A DNA stretch of 64,000 bases from Lotus japonicus (lineage: Eukaryota; Streptophyta; Magnoliopsida; Fabales; Fabaceae): assembly GCF_012489685.1 (NCBI RefSeq), contig NC_080043.1:9178501-9242500 (forward strand), read 5' to 3'. Position 1 is the first letter of the stretch. Every line of letters starts with the position of its first letter. Shown piece by piece: positions 22,417 to 35,674 of this stretch. The notes below the pieces were generated by a model. The model did no database searches and was not told the origin of the DNA. It worked only from the letters and a program-made list of their open reading frames with translations. Both the position numbers and the translations under genes were made by a program.

Positions 22417-25400
22417 ATGGACTTGAGAAATGCATGGGTTGGCTTCTTTCTGTTTTGTAGTTTCTGGTTTATCACTTTCTGTGGACAAGAAGATGGTATG
22501 TCTATATTTCTGCATAAAATGTTTTCCCCTTTAACATTACTTTTCATTTGGTTCCTCAGAAATTTAATAAAGTGAAATTAATAGACATGTGTTTAGCTTT
22601 GTTGGAATATTTAAATTCGGACATTAGATGGTACAATTTCTCTAATGCAATGCTGGTGTGAAAAAAGTTATTGCTTCTTTACATTTTTTTCAGTAATTAA
22701 TAAGAATTGTTGAACTTATATTTTACACTAGGCCATTACACTATGATCGATGATTTCATTATTTGAATGACAAAGACATGCCCAAATTTCTTTAGTAAAA
22801 GTTCAAAATGGTTCTCATAGAATTTCATGGACAGATTTTCTGAGTCTTTCTTGTGGTGGAAGAACAAGTTTCAGTGATTCATCTAACATTTCATGGATCC
22901 CAGACACCACCTACATAACCACAGGGAAGACAACCACCATCACTTATAGTGATGGAACCTCTTCATTGAACATCTCAGCTAGGTTCTTCCCAGATTCCAG
23001 AAATCGAAAATGTTACAGAATACCTTTGAACAATGCAACAACTTTGGTTCTTGTCAGAGCAAAATTTGTTTACAAGAACTATGATGGACTTGGACAACCT
23101 CCTACATTTTTCGTTTCGATTGGGACAGCTCTAGCTGCTAAAGTAAATCTTACAGAAAATGACCCATGGAGTGAAGAGTTCCTATGGACAGTGAATAAGG
23201 ATACACTGGCATTTTGTTTAAATGCAATTCCAAATGGTGGTTCACCTGTAATTTCTTCCCTTGAAATCAGACCACTTCCTCAAGGAGCCTACACAAGTGG
23301 TATGCAAGATTTTCCAAATAAGCTTCTAAGGAAGAGTTATCGAATTGATTGTGGACACAACAATGATTTCATCCGGTAAGAACCATAGCAATAGCATCCT
23401 TATTTTATATTGATAAGTCTCACATTGACTAGAAATATGATTAAAATGGTCCTTATATAGGGTAGAGAAATCCTCACTTTTACACTAGCATTTGAGGTAG
23501 AGTTAGTCCTAATCCGAATACGAAGATGGTATTAGAGCCTATATTGATCTGTTTATTTAATACTGTCCGTATATAGGTCATCCACATATATGAACTCCTC
23601 CAAATTCCACGCTTCAGATATGCAATTCTAAGATTTTACATTATCAGATTTGGTCATGCTTTGAACCTTTGGTTATGTAAAATACAGGTATCCCTTGGAT
23701 CCATTTGATAGAATCTGGGATGCTGATAGAAATTTCACGCCCCATCATCTTGCAACTGGGTTTAAGATTCAGCTTAGCTTTGATCAGTTTAGTCTTGTGG
23801 AGGAACCACCCGAAGCTATTCTTCAAACTGGGAGAGTTTTGGCGCGAAAAAATATAATGACATATAACCTGCCCCTTGATACATCAGGGGACTACTACAT
23901 CATCCTCTACTTTGCTGGAATTCTTCCTGTGTTCTCCTCTTTTGATGTCTTAATAAATGGAGATCTAATGAAATCAAACTACACAATAAAGAGCTCAGAA
24001 ATCAGTGCTTTGTATGTAACAAGAAAAGGACTCAGCAGCTTGAATATAACACTGAAGGGAGTAGATTTTTACCCTCAGATCAATGCATTTGAGGTTTATA
24101 AGATGGTTGAAGTTCCACCTGATGCCTCCTCAACCACAGGTAGAAATCCACCTTGCCTTAGTGTGTGTTTAGATCAACATTAGCATAGTTGATTATGGAC
24201 AGAATTGATTCTAGTATAATTGTGTATAACAAACGTAAGTTAAAATGATGTGACTTCTAATCAGATACATTTAAAAGAAAAGTTGCTTTTGTATGGTAAT
24301 GTTATGAAGTTGAGTTGTAAAATATCAGATTTGATGATGTTCAGCGAGGGAGCTACTCTCTCTGGATTCTAGCAGAATTGATTCTGGGGCTGAAGTCAGT
24401 TCTCCAAAATGACTTCCATATATCTATATTGTCATCCAAAATTGATTCTACTCTATTCGAAATCATAATGAAGTTCCCTATGTGTAACCAAACACACTCT
24501 TAGCATACAATTCATTCAAATTTAACTAACTATACTTCATTTCAGTCACTTATTCTTTGTTCAACTTGTGCAACAGTTTCAGCTCTGCAGATTATTCAGC
24601 AATCCACTGGATTTGATCTTGGATGGCAAGATGATCCGTGCTCTCCTTCCCCGTGGGTTAGAATTGATTGCGAAGGAAGCCTTGTTACATCATTGTGTGT
24701 GAAGTCAACACACTGATCTTTTGCCTGGTCTCAATATAATGCAGTTTATTTCATCAAAAATCTAATAGAATGCCATTTTTCAGGGATCTGTCAGACATTA
24801 ATTTGAGATCAATCAATCCTACATTCGGTGACTTGTTAGACCTTAAAACATTGTAATTTTATTTCAATTAAATGGACATTATCTATGGGTGTTTCTTCAC
24901 TTCTTCCATTCAGTTTCTTATGCCCTTCTTCTTCCTTATTAAATATCAGGGATTTGCACAACACGACGCTTTCAGGTGAAATCCAGAATTTGGATAGCTT
25001 GCAACATCTTGAGAAACTGTAATGCCTCCAAAGAGAATGAACTTGAACTTTGAATATGCAAAGTGTGCTCATAGCTGCTAAAATTTTCAGGAACCTGAGT
25101 TTCAATCAATTGACATCCCTCGGTGTAGATCTGGAGAACATGATTAGCCTTCAAATATTGTGAGTTGCATTTCCTACATGCTTTTAAAATTCAGTGAGTT
25201 CAAGGCTCTACCAGGAGAGGAACATGAAGTTTGAAATATGACAAAATAATATTTGTATAGTTGAACCTTTATCCATCTATGTTCTTTTGAATTCATAGTA
25301 CTGTGTCAGCCTGAATTTACATAAATAAGGTCATATTAATCTTACATTCCCCTTTTCTTCTCCTCTTTTTGTTTATCCCTATATGTGAAGAGACTTGCAG

Positions 25401-28182
25401 AACAATAGTCTACAGGGAGTAGTGCCTGATAGCTTGGGAGAATTGGAGAACCTTCACTTTCTGTAAGTGAGCATCAGAAAAGTAGCTCTAAAATAATGAG
25501 AATTTCTTTCTCTTGCGCTTGGTGCAAGTTTAGATACACGGTAGAAAACCATGATTAACCAAAATTGTGGTTGACAGAAGAAACTTCCCTTAACTTTTTC
25601 TTTTGTCGACCATCATTATGGCTCATCTTGATTTTCTATCCTCCAAAATTGAAAAATAACAAATGCTTTCCATTCGGCAGGAATCTGGCAAACAACAAAC
25701 TACAAGGTCCACTACCACAATCTTTGAATAAAGAAATGTTGGAGATCAGGTATGAATCAATGCATTGGTTTTCTTGGAAAACAACATGAATGTTTATTCA
25801 TTGATCTTTTGCAGAGCGTATGGGAATCTGTGCTTAACATTTTCCACAGCCACATGTGATGAAGCATCATCCAATCCTTCAATTGAGACACCACAAGTTA
25901 CTTTAGTTTCTAAGAAGAAACACAATGTACATAGCCATCTAGCAATCATACTAGGAATGGCTGGAGGAGCCACACTAGCCTTTCTCTTAATGTATCTTTC
26001 AGTGATGATATACAAGACTAGAAAGCAACATGAAGTTTCACACACAGCAAGTATGTACTCTTTGACATATCATGAATATTACCTATGCAGCTTTTCATGT
26101 ATTATTACACTGATTTTCTTCTGTGTTTTAGAAGTAGAAATGGATATGAAGAACTGGGGTGCAGCGAAAGTCTTTTCATACAAAGAAATCAAATCAGCTA
26201 CAAGAAACTTTAAAGAAGTTATAGGAAGGGGCAGTTTTGGATCTGTTTATCTTGGAAAGCTTCCAGATGGAAAATCAGTAGCGGTCAAAGTTCGGTTCGA
26301 CAAATCCCAGCTTGGTGCTGATTCTTTTATTAATGAGGTTCACCAACTGAACTCCTCTTTCAACGCTCTCTTTATAGCATATTTCGATCAGCTTCTCTTA
26401 CCTCAGAATGACGGAATCAGTTATGACATCCACAAGCTACTCACATAAGTTAATAATGATTTCTGAGCTGAAACATGTCTGCAGATTTACACACATTAAG
26501 TTGTATCACCAATGTTGGCTGCTAATGACAACTTAGAATACCTCTTCAATCTATAGGCATGACTTATCTAGCAAAATAACTCGTTGGTATTAAATCATGT
26601 ACATTTTATAAAAAGTAGGAGAAAAATGACCCTTCATTAATTATCACAAGCGATTTGAAAGTTTTCCTTAAGTTCTCCAAATTCTGAAAAGACTGATTCT
26701 ATTACATATATTTTTTTCCTTTCCTACTTTGTAATTTGATATCTACTTTTGTGCTCAGGTCAACCTTTTGTCAACAATCAGGCATCAAAATCTTGTTTCT
26801 TTGGAAGGATTCTGTCATGAAGCAAAGCATCAGATATTAGTTTATGAGTACTTGCCTGGTGGATCTCTGGGTGACCACCTCTATGGTACTAATGCTTGAA
26901 TAAAACTTTCTGTCTTGTATCATACCTTCCAGCAATGCAATCTGTATGAGAGTTCTCTGCATAATGCTGCAATGTTCTTTTCTTTTTCCATTAGGTACAA
27001 ACAATAAAAAGACTTCCTTAAGTTGGGTTCGGAGGCTGAAAATTGCTGTTGACGCAGCAAAAGGTACAACATTGAATTTTTCATTAATATGATTAAACCA
27101 GGTAAAAAACAAAGTGCTATTATTACTATTAGTGGATGATACATGTGGTTCAAACAAAATAATATATCCTCATCTCTTTTTTTCCCTTAAGACTTGCATT
27201 CTCATGTCCTAGGAAGTAGGAACCATAACAAGCAATATTATAAGTGGAAATTATTGGAAACTGTTTCATATCAGTCTAATACATCATATAATTTTAATTA
27301 TTTTCTGGAAAGGATTGGATTATTTGCACAATGGAAGTGAACCACGAATCATACATCGCGATATCAAGTGCAGTAATATCCTTTTAGATGTGGATATGAA
27401 TGCCAAAGTCTGTGACTTAGGCCTCTCCAAGCAAATAACCCAAGCAGATGCAACTCATGTCACCACTGTTGTCAAGGGAACTGCAGGGTATCTTGATCCA
27501 GAGTATGTCCTTAAATTTCATATATTAGTGGGTGGTTCCTTTATATGATAAATACATGATATATATAAATTAAATAATTAATTTCCGTACAGGTATTATT
27601 CCTCTCAACAGCTGACAGAGAAAAGTGATGTATATAGCTTTGGAGTTGTTCTTTTGGAACTCATTTGTGGAAGAGAGCCATTGACTCACTCTGGAACTCC
27701 TGACTCATTCAATTTGGTGTTATGGGTAATCTAGCATTGCTTTAATTCTACAGAGGATTAGAAACCTAGCTTGTTAAAAATTTATAAATCAATCCAACTT
27801 AATAATATGGTCACTCACCCACTCAGAGTTTCAGTTAACAAGTGTTTCATTCTTACCTTAATTGGGAAACAATGCATTGTGTTTGATAACTTTTTCCTCT
27901 CAAATTTAACTGAAGTGTAGAATACTGAGGACTTAACAATTTTTTCATAACTATGTATTGCAGGCCAAGCCTTATTTGCAGGCAGGTGCAATTGAGATAG
28001 TGGATGAGGACATAAAAGGAACATTTGATCCTTTGAGCATGAAGAAAGCAGCTTCCATTGCTGTAAAGTCAGTGGAGAGAGATGCATCACAGAGGCCATC
28101 TATTGCAGAGGTATTAGCTGAGCTAAAGGAAGCCTATAGTCTTCAGCTCAGATTCCTTGAATCTTTTCAAAATGAGAGCTGA
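22417..28182 (+). CDS. Malectin-like / LRR receptor-like Ser/Thr kinase (At5g48740 type)
   Basis: This is a plasma-membrane receptor kinase predicted to sense an extracellular ligand and phosphorylate cytosolic partners. Sixteen exons: 22417-22495, 22835-23375, 23688-24139, 24577-24694, 24784-24852, 24950-25018, 25091-25159, 25391-25462, 25681-25749, 25815-26050, 26132-26337, 26759-26885, 26995-27063, 27313-27502, 27593-27725 and 27964-28182. They sum to 2718 nt (905 aa), close to the family's roughly 895. A signal peptide covers residues 1-23. The malectin-like domain is about 27-357 ([15 protein letters not shown] start; [11 protein letters not shown]). LRRs, one per 69- or 72-nt exon, are about 358-512, and a transmembrane helix is about 555-577. 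The kinase has G-loop GRGSFG 623-628, VAVK Lys 644, HRD 740-742 and APE-region GTAGYLDPE. The DFG position reads D760-L761-G762, and the preceding Ser/Cys differs from relatives. No stops or frame breaks. Intron 2 holds a TRIM-like LTR. Confidence 0.95.
23409..23560 (+). mobile_element. TRIM-like solo LTR with tRNA-Met primer-site remnant, in RLK intron 2
   Basis: Starting near 23409, GATAAGTCTCACATTGACTA resembles the start of a plant TRIM LTR. It is followed at 23527-23539 by TGGTATTAGAGCC, a one-mismatch version of the initiator-tRNA-Met primer binding site. The same arrangement occurs at 63704-63832. No second LTR was seen. Confidence 0.6.
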
Positions 28183-29262
28183 TTTGCAGTTACAACCACA
28201 AACAAGTTTTTAAATTGCGATAGCGGTCACGCTTTTGATTACGTCTCAGTCCTTATTATTGCGGAAGATCACACATAAATACCACTGATGATGAAGAAAT
28301 TAAGGTTATGACATGATTGTGAAGACCTTCAAAACCTTTGTATTGTGGTTGCAAAGGGCAGTTTAAAACCATGTTCAGTACATATCAAACTAGATTATTT
28401 GTGATGTAAAAAAAACTAATTATTTGTCATTGTAGAGAGATAAAGATTTTACCTTATAGTCAGTACAAATTGTTGGTTGAAAGAGAAGAAAGAAAGAAAT
28501 TAGATGCAACATTTGATTAACTTTACTTATAATTTTCTTATTCAAATGTTGTAATAAACGAACCAAATTATTGAATCCAACAGCTAGTGGCTGTTGATAG
28601 AGTTGGATTAGTCAAGAGAAGCAACTCCCATAGAAACAAAAGAAAATAAGCAATTTCCAGCATCTTGAAACACAAGAGGAGGTAGGAATAGAATCACTAA
28701 GAGTTGATATCCATTTGCATAATGACTACGAGATATAAAATTGGCAGGCCTAGCACCTAGGAGTTTTATACCCAGTTATATTATTAAAACAAGAATAATC
28801 ATTTCTTTCCGGTTCATTTTTGAGGTGTGAGGCGGTGAATGAAGAGAGAGATAGGAAGAAAAGAGAGAGAAAGTAAAGATGTGATATATTGATTTGATTG
28901 ATAGAGAACAGAGAAATAGATATAAAATGAATGTGGAAAATGAGTGGAGGTGTGTATGAATCATAACCCTATGTGAAGTTTGTATACATCTCTCTTCATA
29001 TGTATTAAATATGTGAGACTCTCTAACTATTAATAAAAAGAGAAAAACATGATGTTCATGAATAAATCGAGTTTTCTAAAAGGTCTTAAAACTAATTCGA
29101 AAAACTATCCTATCCTTCGAATTAATTTTAACGCATTTCAGAAACTCAAGCATCTTCATAGTTGGGAATAAGATAAGATAATTATTATTATTTTTTTTGT
29201 CGAAGGATAGGATAATTATGGAGTAACGATTGATGAAAAGATTGTTTGTACCTTGTCATATT
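28183..29262. other. Spacer after the receptor kinase
   Basis: This holds the kinase 3' UTR and purine-rich, AT-rich DNA. At 29171-29219 AGATAAGATAATTAT and its near-copy GGATAGGATAATTAT flank a T run plus GTCGAA, another probable micro-insertion. No gene was seen. Confidence 0.4.
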
Positions 29263-29501
29263 TAAATCCAAGGCTAAAATGCACTTTTGGCCCCTGATGT
29301 TTCAAGTTTGTGCAAATTCTGCCCCTACTCTATTTTTGTCGATGTTTCTACCCCTCATGTTTTCAAACAGTGCACCGTCTACCCCTCCGTGCACTGTTTG
29401 AAAATATGAGGGGTAGAAACATCGACAAAAATAGAGTAGGGGCAGAATTTGCACAAACTTGAAACATCAGGGGCCAAAAGTGCATTTTAGCCTAAATCCA
29501 A
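29263..29501. mobile_element. Foldback Mutator-type MITE, 221 bp
   Basis: The body is 29272-29492, flanked by the 9-bp direct repeat TAAATCCAA (29263-29271, 29493-29501). Nearly the whole element is one inverted repeat. The left arm starts GGCTAAAATGCACTTTTGGC and the right arm is its complement; they meet around a 7-13-bp loop near 29383. Only one or two mismatches (for example GTTTTCAAAC against GTTTGAAAAT) are visible over roughly 105 bp per arm. The 9-bp duplication and GGC-type end fit a Mutator derivative. It lies about 150 bp upstream of the 5' UTR exon of the next gene. Confidence 0.9.
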
Positions 29502-29639
29502 TAAAAGTCTTGCTAGGCCCTTTTTCTGACTTGAGCAAATAGTAAAAACCCTAATTTCCATTTTACTCCTTTCCTTCTTTCCGGTTCATTCCAACGACCA
29601 ATATTAAACTCGAACCGGTCAGGTGCCTGGTTTCTTAGA

Positions 29640-32600
29640 CCACTCTATTCAGATTGATTTCTGTCTTACACGCACGCGACGCAATCACTCACTCCTCTTC
29701 AATTTTCGGTAAATCCCACTTCATTTCTCATTGATCTACTATCTTGCTCTGTAATCAAAACCACTCTAACTTGTTGATGTAAACTTATATTCTTTCTGGG
29801 CATGTGAAATAATCAAACGTGAAATAGATAGAAATTTTTGGGCTGCGTTTTTATTTTTAATTTTCTCCATGATTTTAGTTTATGAATATTGGGTGGGGAC
29901 TTGTGTGAAATAATTGTTGGGTTTTGGAGAATTTTTTTAATATTTGTTTTAATAATTGTCCTGAATTGATTTATGTGCTTGAAGCTTTTGTGTTTGATGA
30001 AATGCCTCAATGAACTTTCAGATTTGCTTTTGCTAGCTTTCTTTGTTATTGATTGTGATTTGCTTAGCTAAATGGCTTATTTCTTTCATGGGTCTTAGTG
30101 GTAAGATAGAGGTGTAATGTTGTTGGCCCCCTTTGCTTGTTTTATGAGATTCCTTGAATATGGGACATTCTTTCTAGGTAATGTTGTTAATATTAGCACA
30201 AGAAAATTAGTTTAGACTCATTTTCTTTAGTTTACATGATATTTTTAGCATTATCAACTTGATCCTTCAATGTTTATTGTCACTTCTTTATACTTTGGGC
30301 ACTTAGTGAATGCACTACCCGAGATGCATCATCATTTATAAACTGATCTGTTTCAAGAATGGCAATACCATCAGATGAACATAATTTAGCAGGGAAACCA
30401 TTTTCTTCAACTTACACAAGTCACAGCAACCTCACACTTAACTAGACGTAATGATATTGTAGTTGCTGTTATGGTTTTTGATGAAGTTTGGCATGTTGTT
30501 CCTAGGTTCTCTACTTGGTATCAGCTTACTTGACATGATTTCCTTGCAGCTATGCTTATCATTAATAGAGAGAAAGTGCATATTGAATGCAGATTTAGTT
30601 ATTGAAGCCTAAATATATGAATAAAATGTCTATACAATTCCCTGTTCTCCTGGCAACCTTAAATTTTAAACACAATGGATGACCTTAACCTTTGTATGGA
30701 GCTATTTATTTTTTTGTATGAAGTCCTGATAAAATTTGTCTCCCTCTGATTGTTTTCTTATGCTGACCATGTGGAGGATCTTAAGCTTGCTAATTTGCTT
30801 TCAAGGTTTTTCTGATTATCTTTTTATTAGTTACTGACAACTACTTTGTTCTTGAGTTTATTGAACAAATCATGCTTTTATCTTGCTCTTGCTGCTTCTG
30901 TTGCTCTTGTATGATGTCTTTAAGTATCAGTTTATGGAGTCAGTTTTCATCCTCAATTCTTTCATTACCTTGTAGTTGTACATTTCAATATCTTCTTGTA
31001 AAATCTTCTTGTATCCTTTGTTCGGTAATAATTTAGCCATGGTTTGATTCCATTTGGAAGCTGCATGAAACATTATTAGTTAGTTCTTTCAAGAGACAAT
31101 AAGCTGAATCAACATTCAATAAGTTTTACTTCTGGCATTTCTAAAGTGGACTCCTTTTTTGCAGAAATTTTCAACACAGATAATTGTTGATGATTTGGCA
31201 ACATGAATAAGTTGGTAGAGTTCGGGAGGAAAGCCCTGTTTTATGTCAGGGTGCTTTCTGGATATGAAGAACGAAAAATACGATCTTTTAGGCTCCAGCT
31301 TGAACAGCGTGTACAACAGGTCAAACATTTTCTCTTATACGAATATTTGTTTTCTTGAATTAGTTTTTGTTCTCAGTTAGAAACCACATGAGAAGATAAA
31401 GTATGAATGTCATGGGCTGTGGTTTTATGTGAAGCTGGGTCTCTTTTCAAATTGCATTAGTCTAGAAGTGAGTCTCCTTTTAAACATTACATAGACATGC
31501 CTACTGTTAAGGAGAAGAGAGGAATGAAACCTATCTGTTTTTTGGGAAAGAACAGGGAGTCCACATCAGCGAATGGAAGATGTAATAATTTTTAATGGAG
31601 CAGGTGTGATTCACTTAATATTTAATTTTTTTTTAACATTCTTTATGTTCATGCATGAGTGATTTGTTAGAGTCAGCTCAAATGCGTCGCACATTTTTTC
31701 TTTCTAGATATAATATAGGGGCTGAATCATTATCATGCACTTTTCAATGTAGTCAATAGGTCGTCATCATGTTGATATCGATAGTCTGAATAAGTTGTAA
31801 GTTGATATGGGTCAGTTTTTCTTTCAGCTGATGTCACAATCTTGAAAAATTTCAAGGTAGTTAAGATATCACTTCATAATATTTTTCTGATTCCTTGTTG
31901 CTAAGCTCCATTTAACATGGGCGAAATATGGTTTAAACTTTTAACCTTCATTTTTCATTGTGGTACTTGTAGATTTGGTATTTCCTTCGGTTTAACTTTC
32001 TGATATTTAGTATCTTCTTTACTCGCTTTCTGATGTGTATGATATTCTCCCATTAAAAGGTACAAGCAAGGAGGGCAGCCATAAATAAAGTACCTGAACA
32101 GGTTATTTTATCAGAGGTTCGTCGTATGGTTGAAGAAATGCAAGCTTTGAACAAGAAGCTGGAAGAAACAGTAAGATGTATTTTCATGGGAAAATATAAT
32201 CTTTGGAAATTTAGGATTTAAATACATGCATTTCTTTGGCAGTTAAAGTTTCATTCCTTTTCCTTCACTTATTAATATAAAGGCAAAATGCCTTCTGAAC
32301 AAGTTTTCATGCCAGCATGCATTGACAATTTCCGTGTGAAATGCAATTTTTTTCCCACTTTTGCTGATAATTTTAATTGGATCATTCATATTCCTTTTCA
32401 GGAGAAAAACATTCTTATTCTGTCTTGTTTGTGTTAGTTAAGATTTTTGTCTGTTATGTGGAAGTTGTTGCATGATATTTGGTTTCTTTCCCTTAGTACA
32501 TACTTTGTATTTGGTTCATCTGTGGTACTAAATTTGTTGCATAACAAATGGACAATATACAACTTTCATGCAGGAGGTAGCCATTGAAGAATATTTCAAG

Positions 32601-32939
32601 CCTCTTGACAAGGAGGCTGAGATTATAATGCAAATGCAACTACAACGGGAAGAGAAAACTTCGGAGATGATGATGAGTGCACTGGAGCAACAGGCTTTGC
32701 TTAAAAACGATGAAGCAGGAAAAACTGCAGACAACGCTAGTACCAACCTGAAGGAATCTGAGATTATGATGAAAATGCCTATAGGAGAGGAAGAAAACAC
32801 TTTGAAAGAGATGATGACAGCAATGCAGCAACAAATTTTACTTGAGAAAGCTAATGCTGAAAATACTGATGGTGTGCATCAATCAGAGAAGTCTAATATT
32901 AACCCAGTCCCAGCATCCACAACCACTTCTAAAGGGTAA
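29640..32939 (+). CDS. Conserved plant coiled-coil protein, 197 aa, function unknown
   Basis: A leader exon probably ends at 29708 (donor GTAAAT), with a long 5' UTR intron to the acceptor before 31165. Coding exons are 31203-31319, 32060-32170 and 32574-32939, all in phase, with stop TAA at 32937-32939. The start MNKLVEFGRKALFYVRVLSG then EERKIRSFRLQLEQRVQQ is basic and helical. Exon 2 gives PEQVILSEVRRMVEEMQALN then KKLEET. Exon 3 gives an acidic region EVAIEEYFKPLDKEAEIIMQ and two related Met/Gln-rich helices (EEKTSEMMMSALEQQALL and EENTLKEMMTAMQQQILLEK) that look like an internal repeat. I recognise it as a conserved plant protein of unknown function. No signal peptide, membrane segment or catalytic motif is visible. 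A role in a helical complex is a guess from composition. Confidence 0.85.
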
Positions 32940-35160
32940 TTTTGAAACATTGTAATAAAATTTGAAATGAGTTTTGACATTGCTGTTGAAATGTTAACCA
33001 TTTATGGTGAATCACACAAACCAATGGCAGGATTAGCGTAGGTATGTTGTTTATTTGTATTACTTTATTTAATAAAACTTACATCTTTTGAGGTGTGGTC
33101 AAATTACATCAACATTTTTATGATGTTTGGTTAAAGAACAAACTTCCATGCATGTTTATGTATTACACAGGTTAAATTATATAATTTCTTCCTGTAGTTT
33201 ACCTTGATTTTGGTTTTGGTGCCTGTAGTATCAAAAATTCAAAATTGTTCACTTCACAACCGGAATTGCATTGATTCCTCTGTGTAACTAGTGTTGTAAC
33301 ACCATTGAAGTCAGTCTCATACTCTCATGTTGGCAACGTATCGTTATATTTGGCTGATATACCCATGTGTGGATGCTTGTGACTGACCCTACACCTGAAG
33401 TTGCTTATGTGGCTTACCACATTACCAAATAAATTCATCTTCTGACATGGGTTCTCCTTCATGGAATCTGTCCTTGTTCACTTTCTCTTTGTGCTGTATT
33501 GCGCTATATGTTGTTCAAGGTATATAGCTAAACATTGAAAAATATGAGTCACAGTCCTCCTTTTGGTTCGTAGGTTCACTAGGAGCTTTCATAGTACATG
33601 TCAAAGATAATTATGCAAAAGCACTATAATGCACACAAGTATAGCAAATGAAGAAATGGGTTTTTGATTCTTTGACACCCCCACTTTCTCTTCCATCTAA
33701 TTTCCACCATTTTTTTTTTCTTCTTCCTATCTTTCATATTTTTCTATCTCATCACTCATCACATCTTTTATTTATTTCTTCTCCTCCTATATCTTAGCGA
33801 GTGTAGCTGTGTAGGTGAACTTGAGGTTTGTAGATAATATTTTCCTCAAATTTTCATCCATTATTTTCATATCATTTTATGCATAAAAAACACGTATAAA
33901 TATAATCCTCTGAATTAGTTTAATCATCTGAATCCGAATCTTTCATTAAGAAATAAAGTACAATAATTAGGGAGATGATAAGACCCACACACATAGGCGC
34001 ATACAGCCATGAGCCATTGATGAATTGCGCCGTACGTGATGCAATTTTGTCATCATTTCAATTCACATCTGCTTTTTAGTTTTTGTCGTCGTTTCCAAAC
34101 TTAATCACCTCATTCAAGTTCACCACGGTGCAGCCTCATGCAAGACAAGAAGCAGCCTCATCCAAGAAGCAGGCTCGCAACGAAAATTTGTCGGCTATAC
34201 ATTCTTTTCAATATATCCAAAAAATACATTTGATATCTTGTGTTATTTTAAAAAAACAAATTTTCAAATGTAATATTGAGGAGGCGAATCAATTTTTAGG
34301 CCTACCTTAATAAAAAAATGCATACTAAATATTTTTGGTAGATAAAATATAGCCTGAATCATAAAACAGCCTTAATCATAATTTTTTTTTATCGGAAACA
34401 TAAATTAATCCCACAAGGGATTGATCCTTAGATCTCCCTACCTCAACCCTATGTCCCCTAACTCTTACCACTTAAGCTATCATTCCGAGAGACAATCATA
34501 AAATTTCTTTATATTGATATCTAACTTATCTCTTATATTTTTCTTTTATTCATAATGTGTTAATATTAACCATTTATAGATGGTGTGTATGAAAAATGAT
34601 TCAATTAAGAATTCAATCTCAGAGGGGCTTAAGAAAATTAGTCTCATACAGTCGTCGTCTGTGCGAATATCTGTCTGAAATAATAAAATCTAATTATATG
34701 TTTGTGTGAAATTGATTTACAATGATTGTGTATATTTATTAAACCTTATATAAATCTCAAAGTTTGCTTTTATAAAGAGAAAAAATATATGTTCATTAAT
34801 GAATTTTACACATATCTTTAATCAATTATAGCTCTAGATGATTCATTCTAAATATTTTCAAATTTGAATTTAACCATGAAATGTTAAATTAATCCGTTTT
34901 AATTGAATAATAATGTAATTTTTTTTATCAGTGCATTATTGTTAAACTATTTATTAATACATACACTTTTTTTTGAAACTTACTAGTATTATACATTAAA
35001 ACTTGCATAATTTAGTGAGATTTGTATGAATTTCATGATTTTCACCTATCATGAAGAACGTGTACTACTAAAGACAACAATGATAAAATTGCACGTCACA
35101 TTCACGTGGAAAAAATCAGAAAGACACAGTGACGACGCCGTTTCATCTCTGTGACACAAC
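32940..35160. other. Spacer with TE fragments
   Basis: At about 33172-33240 GGTTAAATTATATAATTTCT with later TTGGTGCCTGTAGTA resembles one end of a Mutator-like element, but no partner end was found. The region around 33700-33790 is pyrimidine-rich. A SINE lies at 34382-34493. No gene is supported; small ORFs here have no family features. Confidence 0.4.
34374..34501 (-). mobile_element. tRNA-derived SINE, about 112 bp
   Basis: AATCATAA flanks the element at 34374-34381 and 34494-34501. On the minus strand it starts CTCTCGGAATGATAGCTTAA, which holds an A-box-like TAGCTTAAGTGG. It continues to a B-box-like GGATCAATCCC and ends TTTCCGAT followed by an A run. This is the order expected of a tRNA-derived SINE with a poly-A tail. 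Confidence 0.65.
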
Positions 35161-35674
35161 TTTCCATTGGGCCACAATGTCTCAGTCCTTGTCCTGGACG
35201 ACAATGATGGAGTTCGGTGGAACCTTGGTGGTTTTGCCTTTGCAATAACTTATTCATTCTTGATTTCTTTATACAAACTTCAAAATTTCCATGTTATCCT
35301 CAAAATTCTTCACTGTTCTTGTAGATTCCTTTCTGGGTTTTTCATCTCTACCCTTTTGACTCTTCAGCCTCAACTTTTGAACCTCCAACCAACTTTGTAT
35401 CAAATCCCAGTTTCCTTTCTGGGTTTGTAGTTTCATCAAAGCATGATCTTGGGTTTCTGTTTTGTTTTTGTTTTTGTGTTTTTCTTCAAGTTGTTCTACT
35501 ACATGCTTTGATTTCAATCTTTTTTTTTTCTTCAACATAGTGTCTCATTCTTTATATGGCTGGTTTTGTTTGTGGATTTTGATATCTGGGTCGGTGAAAA
35601 GTTTCAATTTTGCTTGGTGGGTATCTTGTGTACTTGTGAGGGTCATTTGCTCCTTCTGAGTTCTTCAGGGCAAG

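Noticed and set aside
23644..23826. Minus-strand ORF within the receptor-kinase gene
   Set aside because: It is antisense to kinase exon 3, a coding shadow.
35167..35430. ORF MGHNVSVLVLDDNDG as an upstream gene
   Set aside because: It lies in the leader and promoter region of the myosin-binding gene, with no family match and low-complexity continuation.
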